From the NCBI GenBank assembly GCA_039030395.1, contig JBCCEF010000004.1:124001-188000 (forward strand): a stretch of DNA of 64,000 bases, in the 5' to 3' direction. Made by a program: the position numbers and the translations under genes. This document shows positions 50,236-58,783 of the stretch, in pieces. The stretch's first letter is position 1, and every line of letters starts with the position of its first letter. The DNA is from Acidobacteriota bacterium. GTDB taxonomy: Bacteria; Acidobacteriota; Thermoanaerobaculia; Multivoradales; JBCCEF01. Below the pieces are notes generated by a model, which ran no database searches, was not told where the DNA came from, and saw nothing but the letters and a program-made list of their open reading frames with translations.

Positions 50236-50240
50236 TGCGT

Positions 50241-50246
50241 TACAAT
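50241..50246 (+). promoter_or_regulatory. -10 TACAAT immediately before hrcA, possible leaderless start
   Basis: TACAAT is followed by six bases and then ATG 50253, so transcription would begin at the start codon. There is no ribosome site and no convincing -35. The same geometry occurs at vapB (TAGAAT, six bases, ATG). Confidence 0.45.
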
Positions 50247-50252
50247 AGCGAC

Positions 50253-51320
50253 ATGCTTCGGGAAGCGCCAACGGTGGAGTTGGATGCGCGGCATCGGGAG
50301 ATCCTGCGCGCCATCATCGCCACCTACGTCCTGGAGGCGGAGCCGGTGAGTTCGCGGGCAGTCGCCAAGCAGGGAGGCCTCGGCCTGTCGGCGGCCACCA
50401 TCCGCAACGTGATGGCCGATCTGGAAGACTGGGGCTATTTGGTGCAGCCGCACACTTCCGCCGGCCGGGTACCGACGCACTCGGCGTACCACTTGTTCAT
50501 CGAGTCGATGATCGGGGAACGCAAGGTGCCGGCACGCCATCGGCGCTATATCCGTGAACACCTGTTGCCGTCGGCGGACGATCCGGAGCGCTTGATGTCC
50601 GCCACTTCTCACCTGCTGTCGGAGCTGACCGACCAGGTGGGCATCGTGGTGGGGCCGCCGGTTGCCGAGACGGTGCTGGAGTCCGTCAGCTTCGTGCCGA
50701 TGAGCGGCCTCAAGGTGCTCTGCGTGGTGGTCTCGAAGTCCGGCTTTGTGGACAATAAGGTAGTGGAGACGAGCGAGGTCTTGACGCCGGAGACGTTGGT
50801 GGAGATTTCGAACTACCTGAACAGCAACTTCTCCGGCAGGACGCTGCGGGAAATTCGCGACCGGACTCTCGCGTTGATGGCCGAGGAGCGTGCCCAGATG
50901 GACCGCATGCTCTCGACGGCGCTGGAACTGGCCCGCGACGGCCTGGCGGTGCGCGAAGTTCAGGATGTGCGGGTGGACGGTGCTTCCACGGTGATCGGTC
51001 AGCCGGAACTGGCGGATCTCCAGCGGGTGAAGACCCTGATGGACACCTTCGCCAATCGCGTGCGGCTGGTCGATTTGCTCAACCGCTGCATGCAGGGCCC
51101 CGGACTGCGGGTGGTGATCGGCGAGGACAGCGATCTGACCTCCACCCTCGACTTCAGCCTGGTGGCGACGACCTACCGCTACGGCGACCGCTCGGAGGGC
51201 ACGTTGGGAGTCTTCGGGCCGTCGCGCATGCAGTACCAGCGCATCGTGCCGCTGGTCGGTTTCGTCGGGCAGACCTTGAGCGACGCCCTGGACGAGGGGG
51301 CGATCCGCTCGGATTCGTGA
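50253..51320 (+). CDS. hrcA: heat-inducible transcription repressor HrcA
   Basis: A 355-residue HrcA. The N-terminal winged helix is clear (HREILRAIIATYVLEAEPVS; LSAATIRNVMADLEDWGYLV; PHTSAGRVPT-xxxYHLFIESM). A GAF-like domain follows, and the C-terminal segment has LVGFVGQTLSDAL. It heads the hrcA-grpE-dnaK-dnaJ cluster and by family knowledge represses it, using GroEL as a folding sensor. I could find no canonical CIRCE (TTAGCACTC-N9-GAGTGCTAA) upstream of any of the four genes, so the operator is either divergent or elsewhere (for example at groESL). Confidence 0.95.
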   Translation: MLREAPTVELDARHREILRAIIATYVLEAEPVSSRAVAKQGGLGLSAATIRNVMADLEDWGYLVQPHTSAGRVPTHSAYHLFIESMIGERKVPARHRRYIREHLLPSADDPERLMSATSHLLSELTDQVGIVVGPPVAETVLESVSFVPMSGLKVLCVVVSKSGFVDNKVVETSEVLTPETLVEISNYLNSNFSGRTLREIRDRTLALMAEERAQMDRMLSTALELARDGLAVREVQDVRVDGASTVIGQPELADLQRVKTLMDTFANRVRLVDLLNRCMQGPGLRVVIGEDSDLTSTLDFSLVATTYRYGDRSEGTLGVFGPSRMQYQRIVPLVGFVGQTLSDALDEGAIRSDS

Positions 51321-51417
51321 TAGCAAGGCGGTGGTAAGAGCCGCAGATGTGCGCGGGGACAGCGGGATGGTCTCCGATCTACTGATTGTTTGAAGATTGA
51401 ATTGAGACCGAATCATC

Positions 51418-52041
51418 ATGAACGAAACGAAGATGCGGTCGGATGCTATCGGTGAGTCGCCGGACGAGCTGGAACTCGACGGTGCCGAATCGGAGGATCT
51501 GGACGAGGCGATGGCCGAGGCGGTGGCGGCGGTCGAAGAGGTCGAAGGCCGGCACGAAGGCGACGAAGGATCGGAGGTCAGCCAGGAGGTGCTGGACCTG
51601 CGCCAGGAGGTGCGGGAACTGCGTGAGCGTTCCGTTCGCACGCTGGCGGACTTCGAGAACTACCGCAAGCGTTCGGAGCGGGAGCGCGGTGATCTGCGCC
51701 GCTATGCCCTGACCGAGGCGATGCGCGAAATGCTCTCGGTGGTGGACAACTTCGAGCGCGCGCTGACCGCCGGTGGCGGCTTCGACGACCTCAAGCAGGG
51801 GGTCGAGATGATCCTGCGCCAGATGAAGGATGTGCTGCGCCGGCAGGGCGTGGAGGAGGTCCCCGCGGAAGGGGAGCCCTTCGACCCGTCGGTGCACGAG
51901 GCGGTCTCTCGGCGCGAGGATCCGGCGGTGGTGGAGCCGGTGGTGGTCAAGGAGATGCAGAAGGGCTACCGCCTGCACGAGCGGCTGTTGCGTCCCTCCA
52001 TTGTGGAGGTGGCGGTGCCGATCGAAGGCTCCGAGAACTGA
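51418..52041 (+). CDS. grpE: nucleotide exchange factor GrpE
   Basis: A 207-residue co-chaperone that releases ADP from DnaK. It has an acidic disordered N-terminus (about 45 residues of Glu/Asp), then the long dimerising helix (EVLDLRQEVRELRERSVRTL, ADFENYRKRSERERGDLRRY). The C-terminal beta-wing domain is characteristic (PAEGEPFDPSVHEAV; VVVKEMQKGYRLHERLLRPS). It lies 97 bases after hrcA and 267 bases before dnaK, whose leader contains strong hairpins that might separate the two transcripts. Confidence 0.95.
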   Translation: MNETKMRSDAIGESPDELELDGAESEDLDEAMAEAVAAVEEVEGRHEGDEGSEVSQEVLDLRQEVRELRERSVRTLADFENYRKRSERERGDLRRYALTEAMREMLSVVDNFERALTAGGGFDDLKQGVEMILRQMKDVLRRQGVEEVPAEGEPFDPSVHEAVSRREDPAVVEPVVVKEMQKGYRLHERLLRPSIVEVAVPIEGSEN

Positions 52042-52154
52042 AGTTTTTGCTGGTGGCTTGTGAGCGGTGAGGTCTACCCGATGCACCGGTTTGCAGGGTG
52101 CTGAAAAACTCAGGGGCGCTATTCGGCGTCGTGTTCCGAGCCTGTAGGGCTCGG

Positions 52155-52232
52155 CGGCGCCGGAGGCGCCGAAGATGGGGGTGAGCCCGTAAATGCTTTG
52201 CAGTTCGGGCAGGGGGGGCGCTTAGCCCCCCT
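52155..52232 (+). repeat. palindromic intergenic sequence between grpE and dnaK
   Basis: Contains a perfect CGGCGCC-GGA-GGCGCCG hairpin (52155-52171) and an AGGGGGG / CCCCCCT hairpin (52211-52232). Flanking stretches at about 52095 (CAGGGTGCTGAAAAACTCAG) and 52247 (CAGGGCTGCTGAAATCATAG) resemble each other in direct orientation. It could be a REP/MITE-like insertion or a processed mRNA leader. Confidence 0.5.
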
Positions 52233-52242
52233 GACCAAGAAT

Positions 52243-52295
52243 CTAGCAGGGCTGCTGAAATCATAGGCCGAAGGTCTTTTCGGCAGGCCTGCTAG
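52243..52295 (+). promoter_or_regulatory. structured dnaK leader
   Basis: An outer stem CTAGCAGG/CCTGCTAG (52243-52250 with 52288-52295) encloses GCCGAA/TTCGGC (52267-52272 with 52279-52284). The structure ends 13 bases before ATG 52309. TAGCA...TGCTA recalls the inner bases of CIRCE arms but with far wider spacing. RNA thermometer, divergent HrcA site or processing signal are all open. Confidence 0.45.
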
Positions 52296-52308
52296 AGGGG
52301 AAACGGAT

Positions 52309-54123
<1,815 letters not shown>

Positions 54124-54165
54124 GTCCGTCGCCACGCGGTCAGCGCGGCCGCCGGACCCAGCACC

Positions 54166-55302
54166 ATGAGCACCAAACGCGACTACTACGAAGTGCTGAG
54201 CGTCGCTCGCGACGCGGCGGGTAACGAGATCAAGTCCGCCTACCGCAGGCTGGCGATCCAGTATCACCCAGACAAGAATCCCGGCAATGCCGAGGCGGAA
54301 GAGAAGTTCAAGGAGGCGACGGAGGCCTACTCGGTGCTGTCCGACGCGGACAAGCGCGCGCGCTACGACCGCTTCGGTCACGCCGGCGTGGGCGGTGCCA
54401 GCGGCGGCCCCGGCGGGGCGGGTTTCGATCCCACCATCTTCGCCGACTTCTCGGACATCCTGGGCGATCTGTTCGGCTTCGGCGGTGCTGGCCGCCGTCG
54501 CGGCGGGGGCGCCCGTGCCCCCCGGCGCGGCGCGGATCTGCGCTACGACCTGACCCTCTCTTTCGAGAAGGCGGCTTTCGGTTCCACCGAAAAGCTGCGC
54601 ATCCCGCGCCTCGAAACCTGCTCCATCTGTTCGGGAAGCGGCAGCGCCGACTCTGAAGCCCCCAAGCCCTGTACCGCCTGCGGTGGGCACGGCCAGGTGC
54701 GCTACAACCAGGGCTTCTTCTCGGTGGCCCGTACCTGCCCCCAGTGCAGCGGCCAGGGCACGATCATCACCAACCCCTGCACCACCTGCCGCGGCGAAGG
54801 GCTGGAGGAAAAGCAGCGCACCCTGGAGGTCAACATCCCGCCGGGGGTCGAGGACGGCACCCGTTTGAGGATGACCGGCGAAGGTGAGCACGGCCGCTTC
54901 GGCGGTCCGCCCGGAAGCCTCTACGTGGTCATGGGAGTCGAGCCCCACGAGTCTTTCCAGCGCGAAGGGCCTCACGTCTTCAGCGAGTTGAAGATCTCCT
55001 ACCCGCAGGCGGTCCTGGGTGCCACCCGCCAGGTGGAAACGATCCACGGCAAGGTGGCGCTGGAGATTCCGCCGGGCACCGAACATGGTCGCGAATTCCG
55101 CATGCGTGGCAAGGGCATTGAGCGGCTCGACGGCGGCGGCAAGGGCGATCACCGGGTGCACATCTCCGTCCACGTTCCGCGGGCCAAGGATCTGGAAGAA
55201 GAACAGGTCGAGCTGCTGCGCCGCCTGGCGGAGATTTCCGGCGATGAGGTCGAAGAGGAAAAGTCGGTTCTCGACAAGGTAAAGAAGAAAGTCTTCGGCT
55301 AG
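54166..55302 (+). CDS. dnaJ: chaperone DnaJ (Hsp40)
   Basis: A 378-residue type I J-protein that stimulates DnaK ATPase and delivers clients. The J domain (residues 5-70) has the HPD motif in [12 protein letters not shown] Gly/Phe-rich linker follows ([27 protein letters not shown]). Four CxxCxGxG zinc motifs are intact ([32 protein letters not shown]). Two beta-sandwich client domains and a dimerisation tail complete the protein. It is part of the hrcA-grpE-dnaK-dnaJ cluster. Confidence 0.96.
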   Translation: MSTKRDYYEVLSVARDAAGNEIKSAYRRLAIQYHPDKNPGNAEAEEKFKEATEAYSVLSDADKRARYDRFGHAGVGGASGGPGGAGFDPTIFADFSDILGDLFGFGGAGRRRGGGARAPRRGADLRYDLTLSFEKAAFGSTEKLRIPRLETCSICSGSGSADSEAPKPCTACGGHGQVRYNQGFFSVARTCPQCSGQGTIITNPCTTCRGEGLEEKQRTLEVNIPPGVEDGTRLRMTGEGEHGRFGGPPGSLYVVMGVEPHESFQREGPHVFSELKISYPQAVLGATRQVETIHGKVALEIPPGTEHGREFRMRGKGIERLDGGGKGDHRVHISVHVPRAKDLEEEQVELLRRLAEISGDEVEEEKSVLDKVKKKVFG

Positions 55303-55336
55303 GCCGCGGAGTCCCCTGGAAACCCAACGCCTCCGC

Positions 55337-56245
55337 TTGCGGCTGCCCGCCCGGTTCGAAGATGAGCTGGTGGCTATGCTGTGGGAGCACGGCACGCTGG
55401 GCGTCGAAGTGGGGAATGTGGATGCCGTCGGCAATCTCTCCCTCGACGCCTACTTCCCCGTAGGACATCCTTTGCCCGAGGTGGGCGCCGCGTGGGTCGA
55501 GCGCGGGGTGCGCCGGGAGTTTGCGGAGTCCCTGCCGGATGCAGACTGGCTAGCCCCCTACCGCGCCCGCACGGTGCCCTTCGCGGTAGGTAAGAGCTTT
55601 TTCATCGATCCCCGCGACCCGGCGGACGATCCACCGCCGGCGGCCGCCAAGGTGCCGCCGGGGCGGACGTTGCTCCGCCTGCCCGCCCGCGAGGCCTTCG
55701 GTGTCGGCAGTCACGAAACCACCCGGTTGACTCTGATGCTGCTCGAAGACGCCGCCTGCCGGCCGCTGGCTGGAGTTCCCTCGGCGGACGCCCCCCTTGC
55801 CGGCTCCAGGGTGCTCGACGTGGGCACCGGCACCGGCATTCTGGCCTTCGCCGCCCTCGCCCTCGGTGCCGCCGCGGTCACCGCCTTCGACATCGACCCC
55901 ATCGCCGTCTTCCATGCTCGCCACAACGCGGCGCTCAATGCCTCGCACCTCCCGGGTGCAAGCACCGGAAGATCGCCGTTCGTCCTCTTTGCCGGCACCG
56001 TCGGCGCCCTCGAGCCGACGCCCTGGGACCTGCTCCTGATCAACGTATTGCCGGAACGCATCGGGCCGGATCTCGACTTCTTGGTGCGTTCCCTGCGGCG
56101 GGGTGGGGAACTCCTCCTCTCCGGCCTGCTGGTGGAGCAGGAGGCCGAGTCCCGGCCCGCCCTCGACGGCCTCGGCCTGGTCGAGGTTGCCCGCCGGGTC
56201 GAGGGCGAGTGGCTCGGTTTGCGGTTGCGGAAAGAGGCCGCATGA
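55337..56245 (+). CDS. prmA: ribosomal protein L11 methyltransferase
   Basis: A 302-residue SAM-dependent methyltransferase expected to trimethylate ribosomal protein L11. The N-terminal substrate-binding domain is followed by the linker (GVGSHETTRLTLMLLED) that matches the family's FGTGxHxTT region. SAM motif I is VLDVGTGTGILAFAALALGA; then AFDIDPIAV and LLLINVLPERIG (the NI-L motif). No ATG fits the N-terminus. TTG 55337 is used here, but the conserved start may reach back to CTG 55316. The stop overlaps rsmE by four bases. Confidence 0.88.
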   Translation: MRLPARFEDELVAMLWEHGTLGVEVGNVDAVGNLSLDAYFPVGHPLPEVGAAWVERGVRREFAESLPDADWLAPYRARTVPFAVGKSFFIDPRDPADDPPPAAAKVPPGRTLLRLPAREAFGVGSHETTRLTLMLLEDAACRPLAGVPSADAPLAGSRVLDVGTGTGILAFAALALGAAAVTAFDIDPIAVFHARHNAALNASHLPGASTGRSPFVLFAGTVGALEPTPWDLLLINVLPERIGPDLDFLVRSLRRGGELLLSGLLVEQEAESRPALDGLGLVEVARRVEGEWLGLRLRKEAA

Positions 56246-56973
56246 TCACCGTTTTGGTCACCCCGCGGCAGCTGGCGGCGGGCGAGGCGCGAATCGAGGG
56301 GGATCGCTACCGCCATCTGTTCCGCGCTCGCCGGGTGGCCGTTGGGGCGCACCTGCGGCTAGTGGACGGTCGGGGTACGGCTCGCTGGGGGACCGTCGAA
56401 GCGGTAGACAAGAGCTCCGCCCGGGTCGTCCTCCACGAGGGAGCGCCTTCCCACGAGGCGGCGCGGCGGGTGGAGCTTCTGGTCGCGCCGCTGCGCCGCG
56501 ACCGCGCCTCGTGGCTGGTCGAAAAGGCGACGGAGCTGGGGGTGGCGGCGGTGCGCTTCATCGCCGCCGAACGCTCCGAGCACGCGATGAAGCCTTCCAC
56601 CTTCGAGCGCCTGGCGCGGGTGGCCGAGGCGGCGCTGGAGCAGAGCCACCGGGCGCGCCTGCCGGAGATCAGCGGGGTCCATCCGGTGGAGAAACGGACC
56701 GATCTGCTGGCGGTGGCGCCGCCGACATCGCGCTGGCTGCTCGATACCCAGCCCGCCGAGGTCGGCTCCGCCACCGGCGATGCCGCCGCCCCGGCGGTGC
56801 TGGTGGTCGGTCCGGAAGGCGGCTGGCGCGACGACGAGCGCCAGGCCTTCGCCGAGCTGGGCTGCCGGCCGGCGAACTTCGGCGAGCGTGTTCTGCGGGT
56901 GGAAACGGCGGCCCTGGCCGGCGCTGCCCTGCTGCTGTGCCGGCCGCTTGCGCCACCGGGGAACGGCGGTTAG
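56242..56973 (+). CDS. rsmE: 16S rRNA m3U1498 methyltransferase
   Basis: A 243-residue SPOUT methyltransferase that modifies U1498 of 16S rRNA. ATG 56242 overlaps the prmA stop (ATGA). It has an N-terminal PUA-like domain (YRHLFRARRVAVGAHLRLVD), then the SPOUT core: LLVAPLRRDRASWLVEKATE, GVAAVRFIAAERSEH, and the knot region VLVVGPEGGWRDDERQAF with NFGERVLRVETAALAGAALL. prmA-rsmE adjacency after dnaJ is a common bacterial arrangement. Confidence 0.93.
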   Translation: MITVLVTPRQLAAGEARIEGDRYRHLFRARRVAVGAHLRLVDGRGTARWGTVEAVDKSSARVVLHEGAPSHEAARRVELLVAPLRRDRASWLVEKATELGVAAVRFIAAERSEHAMKPSTFERLARVAEAALEQSHRARLPEISGVHPVEKRTDLLAVAPPTSRWLLDTQPAEVGSATGDAAAPAVLVVGPEGGWRDDERQAFAELGCRPANFGERVLRVETAALAGAALLLCRPLAPPGNGG

Positions 56974-57012
56974 CATCGATATTCATTCATATCCTTTGCG
57001 GGGGAAGCGCTG

Positions 57013-58179
57013 ATGAACATCAATGATCTGTTGAAGATGGCCGTCGAACGGAAGGCGTCGGACCTCCACTTGAAGGTCGGTAGCCATCCGGTGATCCGAA
57101 TCGACGGCGACCTGCACCAGCTCAACGAGATCAAGCGCCTAATGCAGGAGGACACCATCGCCATGGCGTTCTCCATCATGAACGCCCGCCAGAAGCAGCG
57201 CTTCAAGGAAGACCTCGAGATCGACATCTCCTACTCGGTGCCGGGGCTCGGGCGCTTCCGCTGCAACATCTTCCAGCAGCGCGGCACCGTCGGCCTGGTG
57301 CTGCGCGTGATTCCGGCCCGCATTCTCGGCATTCGCGAACTGATGCTGCCGCCGGTGCTCGAAAAGATCTGCGAAGAGCGCCGCGGCCTGGTGCTCTGCA
57401 CCGGTACCACCGGTTCCGGTAAGTCGACCACCCTGGCGGCGATGATCGACTACATCAACGGCAGTCGAACCGAGCACATCATCACCATCGAGGACCCCAT
57501 CGAGTTCCTCCACCGGGACAAGCGCTCGATTTGCAACCAGCGCGAGATCGATGTTGACACCCGGGCCTTTTCGACCTCACTGCGGGCCGCCCTGCGTCAG
57601 GACCCGGACGTCATTCTGGTCGGCGAAATGCGGGACTACGAGACCATCGAAACGGCCTTGCTGGCGGCGGAAACGGGCCATCTGGTGTTCTCCACCCTCC
57701 ACACCTTGGACGCCACGGAGACCATCAACCGCATCATCTCGGTGTTCCCGCCGCACCATCAGAAACAGATTCGCATCCAGCTCGCTCAGGTGTTGAAGGC
57801 GATCATCTCGCTGCGCCTGGTGCCGCGGGCGGACGGTATCGGCCGGGTGCCGGCGGTGGAGGTGATGGTCGCTACGCCGTACATCAAGGACTGTGTCGAG
57901 AACAAGGAAAAGACCAAGTTCATCCGCGAGCAGATTTCCCTCGGCACCAGCCAGTACGGTATGCAGACTTTCGATCAGTCCCTCTACCAGCTCTACCGCA
58001 ACGGCCTGATCACCCTCGAAGAGGCGATGCGCCGCGCCACCAACCCGGACGAGTTCCGCTTGAAGATCCAGGGCGTCCAGTTCACTGCCGACATCTCCCG
58101 GGAGCAGATGGAGGAGTCCCTGCAGAGCAGCGAGGGCGACCTGCTGACGGAAGAGTCGCCGTTTGAAATCGAACGGTGA
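57013..58179 (+). CDS. pilT: type IV pilus retraction ATPase PilT
   Basis: A 388-residue hexameric secretion ATPase powering pilus retraction and twitching. N-terminal PAS-like domain (ASDLHLKVGSHPVIRIDGDL), Walker A GTTGSGKST at about 138-146, Asp box HIITIEDPIEFLH, Walker B VILVGEMRDYETIETAL, and the His box GHLVFSTLHTLDATETINRI. GGGGGAAG precedes the ATG. The C-terminal tail after residue 345 is longer and more acidic than in Pseudomonas PilT. No other pilus gene is in the window. The stop overlaps the recX start (GTGA). Confidence 0.93.
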   Translation: MNINDLLKMAVERKASDLHLKVGSHPVIRIDGDLHQLNEIKRLMQEDTIAMAFSIMNARQKQRFKEDLEIDISYSVPGLGRFRCNIFQQRGTVGLVLRVIPARILGIRELMLPPVLEKICEERRGLVLCTGTTGSGKSTTLAAMIDYINGSRTEHIITIEDPIEFLHRDKRSICNQREIDVDTRAFSTSLRAALRQDPDVILVGEMRDYETIETALLAAETGHLVFSTLHTLDATETINRIISVFPPHHQKQIRIQLAQVLKAIISLRLVPRADGIGRVPAVEVMVATPYIKDCVENKEKTKFIREQISLGTSQYGMQTFDQSLYQLYRNGLITLEEAMRRATNPDEFRLKIQGVQFTADISREQMEESLQSSEGDLLTEESPFEIER

Positions 58180-58670
58180 GCAAGGCGCAAGAATCGGCAG
58201 AGGACTCCGCAAGGGCCTGCTTCCAGAAAGCCGTCGACCTGCTCTCCCGGCGGCCCCACTTCCGCGCCCAGCTCGAGACCAAGCTGCGGGCTCGAAGGTT
58301 CGATGACGAAGAGATCGCGACGGCCCTCGATCGGCTGGAAGAGCTGGGCTACCTGAACGACTTGCAGACGGCGGCGGACTACGTGGCCCGCAAGGTCGAA
58401 CGGGCGCCTATCGGCTCCCGCCGGCTGCGGGCGGAACTGGTGCAGCGCGGTGCCGCCTCGGCGGCGATCGATCACGCCCTGGCGGACCACCGCGACGACC
58501 TGCCGACGGTGCGCGCGGCGGCGCGCCGATGGGTCGCCAAGGCGGGACCTCGAAAGGCCGACGTACAAGACCGCGATCCGCGCAAACTGGCGCGCTTTCT
58601 CGAACGCCAGGGCTTTCCCGGCCATGCTATCTTCGAGGTGGTCCGGGAGTGGGAATCGGACTCCCTTTGA
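58176..58670 (+). CDS. recX: RecX-family regulatory protein
   Basis: A 164-residue all-helical RecX, a modulator of RecA filaments. Three repeated helical units are visible: CFQKAVDLLSRRPHFRAQLE, TALDRLEELGYLNDLQTAAD, and RRLRAELVQRGAASAAIDHA, followed by KLARFLERQGFPGHAIFEVV. A GTG start inside the pilT stop couples it to pilT; recA itself is not in the window. alaS follows after 113 bases, and recX-alaS adjacency is widespread. Confidence 0.85.
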   Translation: MSKAQESAEDSARACFQKAVDLLSRRPHFRAQLETKLRARRFDDEEIATALDRLEELGYLNDLQTAADYVARKVERAPIGSRRLRAELVQRGAASAAIDHALADHRDDLPTVRAAARRWVAKAGPRKADVQDRDPRKLARFLERQGFPGHAIFEVVREWESDSL

Positions 58671-58783
58671 GTCCGGAGCCGCCTGGAACCCAGGGCTCCT
58701 CGCCCAACCTCACAAAGATTCTCGAACATAGCCTACGCCCCTTCCGCGGACGGCGGACCCCCTACCCCTTTCCGAAGAACACC

